A stretch of 64,000 bases of DNA from Silvibacterium dinghuense (GTDB lineage: Bacteria; Acidobacteriota; Terriglobia; Terriglobales; Acidobacteriaceae), in NCBI RefSeq assembly GCF_004123295.1, contig NZ_SDMK01000001.1:1550001-1614000 (forward strand). The letters run 5' to 3'. Of this stretch, positions 43,736 through 53,040 are shown one piece after another. Position 1 is the first letter of the stretch; the number at the start of each line of letters is the position of its first letter. The notes beneath the pieces are model-generated. The model was not told the origin of the DNA. It made no database searches and was given only the letters and a program-made list of their open reading frames with translations. The position numbers were made by a program, and so were the translations under genes.

Positions 43736-44627
43736 TTGTGCGGACATCGTGTACATACCGACGACCACGATCCCGCCGAATAAAGACAACCAGATCAATG
43801 CATCGGCGTATCTCGTCCTCTGCCGTTGCGAGGACGAGGTTTGTCGTGTTACGGATCGTCAACAAAGCCAGCCGGTAGATCGCTTCCTCAGAACTGCTGG
43901 CATGAATTGTCGCCAGAGTTCCTCGGTGGCCGGTGTTCATGGCGTCCAGAAGAGTCCGCGCTTCGGGGCCACGCACTTCTCCGACAATGATGCGGTCAGG
44001 CCGATGCCTGAGTACCGCCTTTAGAAGATCATCAAATGTAATCCGGCTATGGTGTGTGTCCGTCTGAGACTCCGCGGAAACGACATGCGGCTTGCGTAAA
44101 TGCAGTTCAGCGGTGTCTTCAATGAGCAAAATGCGCTCATGGTCAGGGATGGCATCGGCAAGCGTCCCGAGTAGAGTGGATTTCCCACTGCCCGTTGCAC
44201 CCGCGATCAGGATGTTCTGTCCGCTCTCTACGGCCTCGGTCAAGGTCGCTGCCTGATCCTCAGTCAGCATTCCGGCCTTAATCAGGTCGGCTAACTTATA
44301 TCCTCTGGTGGTAAATTTTCGGATCGTCATTAATGGACGTGGGTTAACAACAGGTGGGATCATCGCCGCGAGTCGGCTGCCATCGGGAAGCCGCAGGTTC
44401 AGAATCGGCGAATCAACGTCCAGCTTCTTGCCGAAACGGTTGGCAATCACTTCGAGTCCGGTTTGGAGCGCACCGTCTTCGAAGGAGATCTCGGGCATGA
44501 GCCTGACCTGGCCTGCTTCTTCGATCCAGACGGAAGAATCTGGATTGACCATAATTTCGGAAATGGTAGCGGATGCCAGTAGGTCCTCAATTGGCTTCAG
44601 GAACGGGATGATGACTTCAAAGCTCAC
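43719..44627 (-). CDS. trbB: VirB11/TrbB-like secretion ATPase
   Basis: The 302-residue cytoplasmic hexameric ATPase powers conjugative pilus assembly or substrate transfer. Walker A is GATGSGKST (residues 143-151), the Asp box ILLIEDTAEL, Walker B RIIVGEVRGPEA and the His box GHRGTLATIHA. CpaF-type tad ATPases look similar, but the neighbours are conjugation genes. Its start overlaps the VirD4-like stop by 4 bases, so it is the last gene of that unit. Confidence 0.9.
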   Translation of the reverse strand: MSFEVIIPFLKPIEDLLASATISEIMVNPDSSVWIEEAGQVRLMPEISFEDGALQTGLEVIANRFGKKLDVDSPILNLRLPDGSRLAAMIPPVVNPRPLMTIRKFTTRGYKLADLIKAGMLTEDQAATLTEAVESGQNILIAGATGSGKSTLLGTLADAIPDHERILLIEDTAELHLRKPHVVSAESQTDTHHSRITFDDLLKAVLRHRPDRIIVGEVRGPEARTLLDAMNTGHRGTLATIHASSSEEAIYRLALLTIRNTTNLVLATAEDEIRRCIDLVVFIRRDRGRRYVHDVRTISSAI

Positions 44628-46660
44628 GCTTGAATCCTCTCTGGATCGAATCCAATTCGTTCCTGCTCAAACCAGCTCATCGTGACAGGCAGGAAATCTG
44701 GCTTGAGATAGCAATAGGTGGGCGGCAGCGGACTCACTCCGTCGAAAGCGACCACAACCGACTGCGCGTTCTTGAGATCGAAGAAGACCTTCTCCTCGAA
44801 GAGTGGCTCCTTATGTTTCTGGTATTGCTTGGAGGCCGAGACGGAACCTTTGCTGGACGAGGTGCGGCCACTGAGCCAGCCCACGTTGGCGTTGTTGCTG
44901 GACTCGGAAACCGTGTAGCTGATACGCGTGCGGTCCGCCTTGCCGCACAGCTCAGATGCGTACCGGGCCGTCTCCGGGTCGGTGGTGGTTAGGAAGACTT
45001 TATTGCGCAGTGCCTGCAGCAGGGTCTTAACGCCTTCATTGGGCAGCGCGTCTTTGAGGCTCGACACGCTCTGGGTGGCCACGATGGGGATGCACTTCGG
45101 CTGGCGGGATAACGAGAGCCAGCGTTCGTCACCCGTAGGATTGTCGGCTCCAACGGTAGCGAAGTTCTGGTATTCGTCGCAGATGAATACGGTCGGTCGG
45201 AAGTGCCGGGTTGGGTATTTGTCCATCTTTGGGATGCGCAACTGCACGGCACGCTGGTAGTCGATCTTCATCATCGTGCCAATGGTTTTGGCCAGCGCGG
45301 GATTGAGAGCTACGGGAAAGTTCAGCCCGACGACGGCGCCCGTTTCGATCAATGCCTCGAAGGGCGGCAGAACGCGCCCATGCGGATCATCAGCACAGGG
45401 TTTGCCTTCATAAAGGTCCTTTGGCGGGCAGAACACACGACGCACATCGGGATCGGTCTCGAACAGGGACAGGAACACGGCGATGCCCTGAATGATCGAG
45501 GTTTTGACTTCAGAACGGAAAAATTTCCAGTGTTCCCAGTACCAATAGTCGATGCTTTCAAAGCGTTGGCGCTGCTCCAGCGGGTGCAGTTTGCGGGTCA
45601 AGATATCGAAGGTGGCCGATGTTTCCTGGGTCAGCAGATCTTCGAGGGCTTCCGTCCAGACGATCAAATAAAGGTCCACATCCTTGTTCCACTCAAAGCC
45701 AAGAGGCGAGAGCAGAGTCTCATATATTTGATATGCATCCCTGCCGATACCGATGTAGCTGGTCGTACTGAAGCGTGCGCCGACTTCAACGAGCATGGAC
45801 TCAAGTGCACCGGCGCTGATCACTGTGCGGAAGAGGTCGACCATCGTCAGATACCCATCGCGGATACGGTGGAGCAGGATCACGTACCGGACAAGGTCGG
45901 TGTAGGACTGCTGCCAGAACGGCTCTTTGCCCTTGCCCCAGATCGAGGTAATGATGGACGCGATATTGAATGCCTGGGCGTAGGGATCGAGCGAGTTGTT
46001 GAGCGGGTTGTAACGGATGTCGCCGTCGAGCGAAACCTCGACGTAGTCCCGTTCGCGCCCGCACCACTTCAGGATGCGCTGAAGCTGCCGGCAGAGATCG
46101 CCTTTGACTTCGAGGACGATACCCGAGAGCTTTCGTTCCGGATCATCTGCGTGATACGCGAATAACTGGCGCATCGCCGGAAGAATCAGTCCATAGGTCT
46201 TGCCACTGCCGATAGAACCGAAGGCCGCAATTCCCGTGTACAGACCACGTTCTGAAATCGAAAGCCATCGCGGGCCAGGACTCGGTGCCGGAACGAGCTG
46301 ACGATGGACTTCGCCGATAACCAAAGAAAGATCTGCACGGGTCCGTGGATCGGGATACGGAGGTAATGCTCCGGCTGCCATATCCCGGTCACTCCTATAT
46401 AGGTGGACATACAGCAGCGAGAAGATCATGGAGCAGGCCAGGAACGGTGTCGAGTACAGGAAGAGGCCGTAGCTCCACACAATCGCACGAAAGACCGGAG
46501 GCCGCTCCAACTCAATCAGGCGCAGGAACTGGCTTGCAGTATTGAGTGGAAAGCTGCTGGTGAAGACGATGCCACAAGCTACGCTGAGCCCAAGCGAGAG
46601 CAGGAAGCGGTTCTCCACCAATGGTCGAACGATGTTTTGAAGACGAGGTTTGATTCGCAT
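44624..46660 (-). CDS. traG: VirD4/TraG-like type IV coupling protein
   Basis: The 678-residue ATPase links the relaxosome to the secretion channel. Two N-terminal membrane helices lie near residues 17-37 and 62-85. Walker A, FGSIGSGKTYG, is near 148-156 and Walker B, VFICDEYQN, near 455. The substrate-binding late block LSRQPKCIPIVATQS is present. An all-alpha domain sits between the motifs. It precedes the VirB11 gene with a 4-base overlap and follows the RHH-like gene by 13 bases. Confidence 0.92.
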   Translation of the reverse strand: MRIKPRLQNIVRPLVENRFLLSLGLSVACGIVFTSSFPLNTASQFLRLIELERPPVFRAIVWSYGLFLYSTPFLACSMIFSLLYVHLYRSDRDMAAGALPPYPDPRTRADLSLVIGEVHRQLVPAPSPGPRWLSISERGLYTGIAAFGSIGSGKTYGLILPAMRQLFAYHADDPERKLSGIVLEVKGDLCRQLQRILKWCGRERDYVEVSLDGDIRYNPLNNSLDPYAQAFNIASIITSIWGKGKEPFWQQSYTDLVRYVILLHRIRDGYLTMVDLFRTVISAGALESMLVEVGARFSTTSYIGIGRDAYQIYETLLSPLGFEWNKDVDLYLIVWTEALEDLLTQETSATFDILTRKLHPLEQRQRFESIDYWYWEHWKFFRSEVKTSIIQGIAVFLSLFETDPDVRRVFCPPKDLYEGKPCADDPHGRVLPPFEALIETGAVVGLNFPVALNPALAKTIGTMMKIDYQRAVQLRIPKMDKYPTRHFRPTVFICDEYQNFATVGADNPTGDERWLSLSRQPKCIPIVATQSVSSLKDALPNEGVKTLLQALRNKVFLTTTDPETARYASELCGKADRTRISYTVSESSNNANVGWLSGRTSSSKGSVSASKQYQKHKEPLFEEKVFFDLKNAQSVVVAFDGVSPLPPTYCYLKPDFLPVTMSWFEQERIGFDPERIQA

Positions 46661-46673
46661 GACCGATACCTCG

Positions 46674-46982
46674 CTACGCGCGTGTCGAAACCAGCGAGTC
46701 AGATTTCGGTACTGCGTCGCTGGTTGGCTTAGCTGTCAGAGTTGAAGGCTTCGCAATGCTGGCAGGCCGCGCAGGATTCACAACAGAGCTGGCCTTGTGC
46801 TTCTGGAAGTCCTCTTCCTGGGCCAGCGCAAAGCGCAGCAGCTCGTTGATAACGAACCTGCGCTCGTTGTTCGACCAGCTCGCCAGCAGGTCGATGTCCT
46901 GCGAGATGGTGTCCTCAATGTTGGTCTTGAGCAGGACGAGATTGACCTTGCTCGCTCCATGTTCGATCTTGAATTTGCTCAT
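46674..46982 (-). CDS. Small protein, possible ribbon-helix-helix accessory factor
   Basis: The 102-residue product starts with a strand (KVNLVLLKTNI), a helix (SQDIDLLASWSN) and a longer helix (NERRFVINELLRFAL) in the order of an RHH fold, then an unstructured Pro/Lys/Ser tail. RHH proteins commonly bind oriT and control conjugation. The assignment rests on secondary-structure pattern only. It lies 13 bases upstream of the coupling-protein gene, as expected for a relaxosome helper. Confidence 0.45.
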   Translation of the reverse strand: MSKFKIEHGASKVNLVLLKTNIEDTISQDIDLLASWSNNERRFVINELLRFALAQEEDFQKHKASSVVNPARPASIAKPSTLTAKPTSDAVPKSDSLVSTRA

Positions 46983-47100
46983 TGTCGGTTTCCTTTCTGG
47001 CCGTCATCGGGCCGGAGTTGGTACTCGTTTTGGTCTGGGTCAGGTACAGGGCTCGACTGAATCAGATACTCGGTTGAGCCCAGAGTTGGTACGTGGCAGA

Positions 47101-47174
47101 GGGGGCGGGAGCGACCAGCGCGGCGTAACGCCGACGCGATAAGGTGCGGAGCACCTGGGGTCGCTCCCGCCCCC
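47101..47174. other. Three-stem cruciform / structured RNA element
   Basis: A perfect 16-bp outer stem (47101-47116 with 47159-47174, beginning GGGGGCGGGAGCGACC) encloses two smaller hairpins, CGGCG-TAA-CGCCG (47121-47133) and AGGTGC-GGA-GCACCT (47142-47156). This is a three-way junction. It sits in the 247-base gap (46983-47229) upstream of the RHH-like and coupling genes; the gap holds no gene. It could be an oriT/IHF-like site, an attenuator or an RNA. Confidence 0.55.
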
Positions 47175-47229
47175 ACCACACACCCCTCCCTGACCCTGCG
47201 ACTTGATGCAAATCGTTGCAGCTGCATGA

Positions 47230-48276
47230 CTAATGTGCCTCCGTTTGTGTTTGGTCGCGTGTCTCGTGACGTGTATCCTCACCCTGCTGGACGGATGGCT
47301 TCTGGCGCAGGCTGTAGATGGGATAGCTGTATGGAAGAACGACCGTAGTGAAGGTTGCACGCAGAGGCTTTTGCATGAATCTCTGCCGGATTCTGTCGAC
47401 GGTGGTGCTCTGGTTATTCCACGCTGCCTGAAGTGCGCGATGTTCGAGCGTTGTGTACAGGTGCTCTCCCTCGCGCAGGACTTCGAGATCGCGGGCGCCT
47501 GTGATGCCGCCCTTTGTCTCGTACCGTTGGCTGGCCGCGAGGTATTCGAGAAAATGCTCGACCCCCATCGGTGTCAGCGACGTGACGCCACGCAGCCGAT
47601 CCGCAGGCAGAAACCGGTTGAACGTGACCGTAGCGCGTGTGGAGTTGTTTTCCGTGTCGGCCACATACATCAGCTCAAACTCACCGATCGCTTCAAACAG
47701 ACGCTGATATTGCGTGAGGAAACGCTCAAAGCGACTCGCAGTGACCTGGCCTTCATCGAAAAACGTAAACGTGGGGACGCCAGCGTTTGTGACGAGAATG
47801 GGATAGCCATCGGGGAAATAGAGCGGTCGCTCGACATAGCTATGCGGCAAGACCTTGTGGGCGATGCCACACTGGGTGGTGAAGAAGTCGACCTTGTTGG
47901 CCTCGTCTTCGAGGACATTGGCGTGAAGATTGGAGAGGATGAAGTCAAGCACCATCAGCCGGGACTTGATGTGGGCGTCACCTTTGATGCGGCGGTTCTG
48001 CGAATCCTGCCGCCCTAACGCGGCGTAGACCGGCTTCGAGGTCAGGTGATAAATGTGATGTCCACGACCGCATTCGATGACATGGATGTGGTGGAGGCGG
48101 TTTGCTTTTTCGAGAAAGCGGGTGGAGAGTGCGCCACTTCGCCAGTTCACGAATCGGGAGAACTGCCTGCTCAGGAAGTAACCGGAGTGAACGGCAACCA
48201 GATAGAGGAACGAGGCTTCTCGTTCCAGGTAGCCGATGGATTGAAGCGAAGCGATGGGATCGTGGTCCAGCGTCAT
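47230..48276 (-). CDS. Winged-helix-like conjugation module protein, function unknown
   Basis: The 348-residue protein opens with a pattern of short helices and a wing (LQSIGYLEREASFLYLVAVH, then SGYFLSRQFSRFVNWRSGAL and HHIYHLTSKPVYAALG) that suggests a DNA-binding domain similar to replication-relaxation proteins. The middle (NLHANVLEDEANKVDFFTTQ) is predicted helical. I do not recognise it as a relaxase: no HUH or Tyr motif cluster is visible. It overlaps the preceding gene by 4 bases. Confidence 0.6.
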   Translation of the reverse strand: MTLDHDPIASLQSIGYLEREASFLYLVAVHSGYFLSRQFSRFVNWRSGALSTRFLEKANRLHHIHVIECGRGHHIYHLTSKPVYAALGRQDSQNRRIKGDAHIKSRLMVLDFILSNLHANVLEDEANKVDFFTTQCGIAHKVLPHSYVERPLYFPDGYPILVTNAGVPTFTFFDEGQVTASRFERFLTQYQRLFEAIGEFELMYVADTENNSTRATVTFNRFLPADRLRGVTSLTPMGVEHFLEYLAASQRYETKGGITGARDLEVLREGEHLYTTLEHRALQAAWNNQSTTVDRIRQRFMQKPLRATFTTVVLPYSYPIYSLRQKPSVQQGEDTRHETRDQTQTEAH

Positions 48277-49325
48277 AGGTCCAGAATGTTCTCCATAAGG
48301 TGGCTGTCGTCCTCGATCTTCGCGGTCAGCGAAGAGCGATCGGCAGACGAGGCGTAGTTGCGGAAGCCGGCCTGCGCCTTGGAGCGCAGATGACCGGCGT
48401 GGTAGGCGGCGGTCAGAACCTCAATGTCCTGGTGGCCGGTGCGTGAGCCCTGATCGATGTCGTTGTCTGGATCGCGTGGCAGGTCGTAATCGATGCGGGC
48501 GTCCGGGATCTGAATCTTCCCGTTGACGAACGGCAGCTCATGCCGAGCAGCGACTTCATTTTTGATCTCAGCCATCTCCCGCGTCGGGGCAGCCTTCCGC
48601 GCGGCATAGATATCTTTCTGGATATCGGCCTTGATTTCGAAGTCCAGACGGACCCGAAGATTTGTGCCCCCGCTGCGCTCGATACGTTCGGCTTCTTTCC
48701 GGTATGCCCGGTAGATCTGAGAATCATGCTCAACTTCACGCGGCTTTACCAGCCCTGCATAGACCTTCTGGTCTTTGAGCAAGTCTCCATCCTTAATAAG
48801 GAGACGGCGGCCAGCTTTCGTAAGCGTGACGACCTCGACGCGCTCGATCGTTCGCCTACGCCCATCGCGGCGAAGGTTGACGTGTTGGGTCTCGATGAGG
48901 CCCTTGTCGCGGAGGTATTTCAGATCGTTTTCAAGCGGTCGTGCCTTGCCGTTGTAAAGCGTCTCGCGGAGATCCGCTGTGCGGACGACGCGGAAGCGAC
49001 CAGCTTCGCGCAGGAGTTGTTTCTCTTCGGGGCGAAGTTCCAGACCGACGACGTTGCCGGCGGCACGCGCCGGACGGCGCGGGTCTGCCGAGGCAACAGG
49101 ACGGCAGCGCTCACGCGGAATGTCATGGGAAGGTTCATGGCGTTTCTTCTTTACCGGCTGGCGGCTTCTGCGAGTGTCGGCAGAGTGTTCGTCTCGCGAG
49201 TGCAGATGTTGATGGACGGGATTTTCGGGTACGCGGCGCCCAAGCGCACGCGCATCACCAGTTGTGGGAGAAGAGATATCTCCCTCACGACGGCGAGGCT
49301 GTTCCTGTGGGATGTCCAGCCTCAT
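48273..49325 (-). CDS. Winged-helix protein, replication-relaxation-like, function unknown
   Basis: The 350-residue protein has an Arg-rich, disordered N-terminal third, then a winged-helix block (LELRPEEKQLLREAGRFRVV, then TADLRETLYN and ERVEVVTLTKAGRRLLIKDG) typical of PF13814-type proteins, and a helical C-terminus. Such proteins are found in actinobacterial and acidobacterial conjugative elements, but the biochemical role is unknown. It is coupled by 4-base overlaps to genes on both sides, so the four-gene unit is co-translated. Confidence 0.6.
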   Translation of the reverse strand: MRLDIPQEQPRRREGDISSPTTGDARALGRRVPENPVHQHLHSRDEHSADTRRSRQPVKKKRHEPSHDIPRERCRPVASADPRRPARAAGNVVGLELRPEEKQLLREAGRFRVVRTADLRETLYNGKARPLENDLKYLRDKGLIETQHVNLRRDGRRRTIERVEVVTLTKAGRRLLIKDGDLLKDQKVYAGLVKPREVEHDSQIYRAYRKEAERIERSGGTNLRVRLDFEIKADIQKDIYAARKAAPTREMAEIKNEVAARHELPFVNGKIQIPDARIDYDLPRDPDNDIDQGSRTGHQDIEVLTAAYHAGHLRSKAQAGFRNYASSADRSSLTAKIEDDSHLMENILDL

Positions 49326-49615
49326 TCGTCTTCTCCATCAGTACCGCGTTCCGCAGGAGGAGGCGCGAACTCCAACACCGCTTGCCCTGATACCGATTTG
49401 CCGGAAGACCTCTTCGGGCGTTCACTGGCCGGAGCCGTTACGCCGGTTTCGGCAGAAACAGGCGCAGGCTTTGGGCCGTGTCCGACGACACGACGCACGT
49501 CGTAGTCGGACAAGCGAGTGAAGCGATTCATCTCTTTCTGCGCTGCTTCCCGCATTGCGCGGACCTTCGCCACCAAGTCAGGTGTGCGTTCGAGATATTG
49601 GTCTTCACTCTGCAT
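49322..49615 (-). CDS. Short hypothetical protein of the conjugation module
   Basis: The 97-residue protein is helical at the N-terminus (TPDLVAKVRAMREAAQKEMN) and disordered, Pro/Ser/Ala-rich, in the second half. No known motif is visible. It starts 2 bases after the membrane protein stop and overlaps the winged-helix gene by 4 bases. Confidence 0.55.
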   Translation of the reverse strand: MQSEDQYLERTPDLVAKVRAMREAAQKEMNRFTRLSDYDVRRVVGHGPKPAPVSAETGVTAPASERPKRSSGKSVSGQAVLEFAPPPAERGTDGEDE

Positions 49616-49617
49616 GA

Positions 49618-49923
49618 CTATCGCTCCTCTTCATCCCCGAACTGAGCGAGGATTTCCGCGGATAGCTCGCTCTGTCCGGTATGTATTTCCTGATCGAGGT
49701 GACGTAACTTACGGCCCGTATCGCGCAAGAAGAACTTGCGCTCGATCCAGATGGTCAGGCCGAGGATGTTGGCAAACAGCAGAGCGCAATAGAGCGCGAT
49801 GCTCTGGAGGCAGGTGCGCAGGATGAGACTGCGCCAGGGCACGAGGAAGCGCAGCTCGTGCATCGACCAGAAACCGAGTGCGAGGAAGATTAGCGTGGCT
49901 ACAAAGACTGCGTTGGCGATCAT
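49618..49923 (-). CDS. Small membrane protein of the conjugation module
   Basis: From ATG 49923, with AAGGA five bases earlier, the product is 101 residues. Two hydrophobic helices lie at about residues 3-20 (NAVFVATLIFLALGF) and 42-60 (SIALYCALLFANILGL), followed by a charged cytoplasmic tail. I cannot assign a family. The longer frame to 49995 adds a part that is not hydrophobic and has no ribosome site. Confidence 0.6.
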   Translation of the reverse strand: MIANAVFVATLIFLALGFWSMHELRFLVPWRSLILRTCLQSIALYCALLFANILGLTIWIERKFFLRDTGRKLRHLDQEIHTGQSELSAEILAQFGDEEER

Positions 49924-50012
49924 CTCGATCCTTTCCGCCGCTCTGAAAGAGCGACATTGATGGAACATAAGCGGAGAGGTGCCTACCTCCCGCAAAATCG
50001 GGCGTCACAACG

Positions 50013-50411
50013 TCAGTCGCTGTCGCCTGAATCGACAACCCACAAGGGACGATCCAGCCGCTGGACATGAACGGCGAAGATGGCAGTGGTCATGCGCTTA
50101 ACTGGGTAATTTTGGCCGCCAACGACGACGATGCGGACCTCCTCAATCTCACGCATCTCTGCCTCGATTTCGAGATACTCGCCGCGTCTCATGCCACGGA
50201 GGAAACCACAGAACCACGGTCCCTCGCATACGATCCGGTGCCAGTCGATTCGTGGATTCCATTCATTAAGCGCGATGTCCCATGTGCCGCGCATAGTCGC
50301 TACATGCAGGACAACGTAGGCACCGTCTGTGATGGGCTCAGAGGCATGAATCTCGGCATCGCGACCGAGGAAGCCGCGGATTTTCACACTGCTCTCGAAG
50401 AGAGTTGTCAT
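50013..50411 (-). CDS. SSB-like OB-fold protein
   Basis: From ATG 50411, six bases after GGGAGG, the product is 132 residues. The OB-fold of single-strand binding proteins is visible: VKIRGFLGRDAEIHASEPIT, then WHRIVCEGPW and a beta-hairpin (RRGEYLEIEAEM). There is no acidic C-terminal tip for partner binding, unlike canonical SSB. It lies 31 bases after ssb and is probably a specialised partner for the transferred strand. Confidence 0.75.
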   Translation of the reverse strand: MTTLFESSVKIRGFLGRDAEIHASEPITDGAYVVLHVATMRGTWDIALNEWNPRIDWHRIVCEGPWFCGFLRGMRRGEYLEIEAEMREIEEVRIVVVGGQNYPVKRMTTAIFAVHVQRLDRPLWVVDSGDSD

Positions 50412-50442
50412 GATTGCACCTCCCGAGGGAGGACAACGCGGC

Positions 50443-50856
50443 CTAAGCCGCGTCGTCCTCCGTGATCGGCTCGGCGTCGAGATTTTCCTCGCGTGAGCTC
50501 TCAGGCTTCGCCAGCTTCTTGACGATGCTGGCTCGCACCTCCCAATCGCGGACCTTGATCTTGATCTGCTTCTTGTCCTTGACAACCACCAACTCGCGCT
50601 GTGTGCTGCGCGTCTCACCAATCACCTCGACGTAATCGCCTTTCTCCAGGCCCTTCGCGTAATCGGCGGGTTTGCCAAAAGCGACGATGCGGTGCCACTC
50701 GGTGTGGTTCACCCACTCGTTCGTCTGCTTGTCCTTGTAGCCGGTCTTGGTGGCCAGCGAGAAGACCACGAAGGTCGTCTGGTTTTTGGTTGCGAAGCTC
50801 TCGGCGTCCTTGCCGACATAGCCCTTCAGTTTCTGTTCGTTTTCGTAGAGTGCCAT
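50443..50856 (-). CDS. ssb: Single-stranded DNA-binding protein
   Basis: From ATG 50856, with AGGAG seven bases earlier, the product is 137 residues. The SSB fold shows KLKGYVGKDAESFATKNQT, then TEWHRIVAFGK and LEKGDYVEVIGE. The C-terminus is acidic (EPITEDDAA), similar to SSB tips that recruit partner proteins. Conjugative elements often carry their own SSB for the incoming single strand. It is preceded by the repeated leader at 50902-51078, which probably holds its promoter. Confidence 0.88.
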   Translation of the reverse strand: MALYENEQKLKGYVGKDAESFATKNQTTFVVFSLATKTGYKDKQTNEWVNHTEWHRIVAFGKPADYAKGLEKGDYVEVIGETRSTQRELVVVKDKKQIKIKVRDWEVRASIVKKLAKPESSREENLDAEPITEDDAA

Positions 50857-50901
50857 GTCATTTCTCCTTGGTGTATTTGCCCGAATTACCCTCGGGACAC
50901 T

Positions 50902-51078
50902 CCTGCGCGAAGCGACGCGAGTGTGCCCCGCTCCCAAGGCCAAACGGCGCATTTTCGGAAGGTTCGGAGAATCTTTTCGTCCGCGTTCTGTGCGGAGATT
51001 TGCCGAAAAGATTTTCTGAAAGCCGAAAAAGCAGAGCCGTGCCGTGCCGCAGAGCGCGGGACAAGCACCGAGCGAGTG
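50902..51078. repeat. Repeated leader, copy A (upstream of ssb)
   Basis: A 177-base stretch is closely similar to copy B at 62235-62412. Shared blocks include CCTGCGCGAAGCGACGCGAG, TTTTCGGAAGGTTCGG, AAAAGATTTTCTGAAAGCCG and GCCGTGCCGCAG in the same order and spacing. An imperfect inverted repeat (arms of about 28 bases starting TTTTCGG) lies inside each copy. Both copies sit upstream of minus-strand genes (ssb here, a methyltransferase there). The further 339 bases to 51417 show no gene. Confidence 0.72.
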
Positions 51079-51417
51079 ACCGAGGGTGAGCAGGGAAAAT
51101 ACGGGAGAATTGGCGCTCTACGGAAACATCTGTCTGAAGGGTGCCGGTTGAAGATGCCGATGCAATCACACCAGACCAGACTTTGTAGCTACTCGCCACC
51201 AAGACCGGCTGCAAAAGCAGAGCGTGAGTAAACCGCACGGTCAGGCTTGCAGCATCGTAGTCGGCCTGCCACGATGCCGAGGGCCTGAAGAAAGACGATC
51301 GGTGTAAAGGTGAGACGTCTGGTGTACGCTCGACGGGGTCAAGGACATGAAGCAAGCCGTCTCCACGCATCAATTGGGAGGTGCGCGTCAGCATCGTCTG
51401 TATAGATGTCCGATGAC

Positions 51418-53040
51418 TCACGACTTCCTCCCGACACCGAGCTGGTCATGGAGGATGGAATCGACGGCTGCGATGCGTTCTCCGATCCAGCGCATGACCG
51501 GAACAGCCATCGAGTTGCCGAGTGCCTTGTAGCGTGGCCCGTCGGCAGCAAGCCTGCCACGGTATTCAACCAGGGTGTAGTCGTCGGGAAATCCCTGTAG
51601 GCGCTCACACTCGCGTGGAGTCAGACGACGCACGGCCATCTGCGAATGCAATAGATTCGGCGGACCATAGCTGGTATCGGAGCTGTCGGCCTGCCTCGCG
51701 TAGGACGCGGTTAATGGCGAAGCGATGGGATGCTGTAGGACAGCATCGAGCTGCTTGCCGCTTCGCGTGCCGGTGAGACTTCCGTGTACGTTGCGCTCCC
51801 GAACTTCGCCGCGCTGGTTCGTGCTGATCGCCACGGCAATCGGGCCTCCCCCGTTGGCATGGCTTCGGTCGTGGCCCATGCCGCGGAGCGTGGGCGCGAC
51901 ATCATCCACATCCGCTCCATAGTTTTTCGCGGAGAAGGCAATATAGCTGTTGGTGCTTCCGCCAGAGGCAGCGCGCACGCTGGCCGTGTCAGACGTTTCC
52001 GGCATCGCCCCGCCCTCTCTGCCGCGCAGATTGAATGCGACTGCTTGGGCCACGGCGCTCTCCAGAGTGTGCGCAATATCATCGGAGACGCCGCTGCCGT
52101 TCGATTGTGTGTGCGCTGTCATGATGGCGACGGGCACCATTGGCACACCACGTCCGGTGCCGTCCTCGCTGGCATCGAAGCCATCGGCGGAAAGCGAATG
52201 CGCGATCAGCGTTTCGGTCTCATAATCCTGCCGTCCCATGCCCCCGGCATTTAGACAGTGGGAGATGTCGTCGGTCGAAGTGATCAGGCCACCATTGAGG
52301 TCGAAGTCGGTTCCTGGGCCGCCACCGCCATGAGCGCGTGCGCTAAGGGTGGGGGCAATGTCTTTCCGCGTTTCTCGGCGCGGCGGAGGATTCCCCGACA
52401 GGCTCGACCTGTTAAGTAATACCGCCGCGGCAGCTCGCCAGTCTCCAGCACATCCGACAACGAAGACGCGTCGCCGTCGTTGGGGTACTCCGAAATACTC
52501 AGCGTTAAGAATTCGGTAGGCGATCCCATACCCGCACTCGACCAGCATTCGGAGGAAGGCTCCAAACGTCCGTCCTCCGTCGATCGACAGGACGCCGGGG
52601 ACGTTCTCCCAAACCACCCATAGGGGCCTGAGTCGATCAGCAAGTCGAGCAAACTCGATGGTGAGGTTGCCACGCGGATCATCCAGTCCCGCTCGGTTAC
52701 CGGCGATGGAGAAAGACTGGCAAGGTGTTCCTCCGGCCAGAAGGTCGATTGCTCCCACATCCTCTTTACCTATCTTTGTGAAGTCGCCTGCATTGATGAC
52801 GTCGCCATCGGCAGGCAGAGCAACGATGTTGCGAATGGCTGCCGCGCGACGCTTGGCTTCTTTGCGATCCGGCGCATCGTGTGGTCTGGGCATGAACACA
52901 GGCCGCGATGCGCGATAGCACGAGCGCAGCAGCCAGCAGCAGAAGGGATCGATCTCCGCGAACATGGCAGGCTGCCAGCCGAGTGGTTGCCATGCAACCG
53001 AGACGGCTTCAATCCCGGAGCATACGGAGAGATACCTCAT
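51418..53040 (-). CDS. Large DNA (cytosine-5-)methyltransferase
   Basis: The 540-residue enzyme has motif I LSVCSGIEAVSVAW, motif IV TPCQSFSIAG (catalytic Cys at 107), motif VI WENVPGVL, motif VIII RRRRVFVVGC and motif X ALGNSMAVPVM. A long target-recognition region (residues 205-450) is interrupted by Ser/Gly-rich stretches (DFDLNGGLITSTDD, then MTAHTQSNGSGVSDD). The layout is common in phage and conjugative elements, where methylation guards transferred DNA from host restriction. The site is unknown. It overlaps the upstream gene by 4 bases. Confidence 0.92.
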   Translation of the reverse strand: MRYLSVCSGIEAVSVAWQPLGWQPAMFAEIDPFCCWLLRSCYRASRPVFMPRPHDAPDRKEAKRRAAAIRNIVALPADGDVINAGDFTKIGKEDVGAIDLLAGGTPCQSFSIAGNRAGLDDPRGNLTIEFARLADRLRPLWVVWENVPGVLSIDGGRTFGAFLRMLVECGYGIAYRILNAEYFGVPQRRRRVFVVGCAGDWRAAAAVLLNRSSLSGNPPPRRETRKDIAPTLSARAHGGGGPGTDFDLNGGLITSTDDISHCLNAGGMGRQDYETETLIAHSLSADGFDASEDGTGRGVPMVPVAIMTAHTQSNGSGVSDDIAHTLESAVAQAVAFNLRGREGGAMPETSDTASVRAASGGSTNSYIAFSAKNYGADVDDVAPTLRGMGHDRSHANGGGPIAVAISTNQRGEVRERNVHGSLTGTRSGKQLDAVLQHPIASPLTASYARQADSSDTSYGPPNLLHSQMAVRRLTPRECERLQGFPDDYTLVEYRGRLAADGPRYKALGNSMAVPVMRWIGERIAAVDSILHDQLGVGRKS

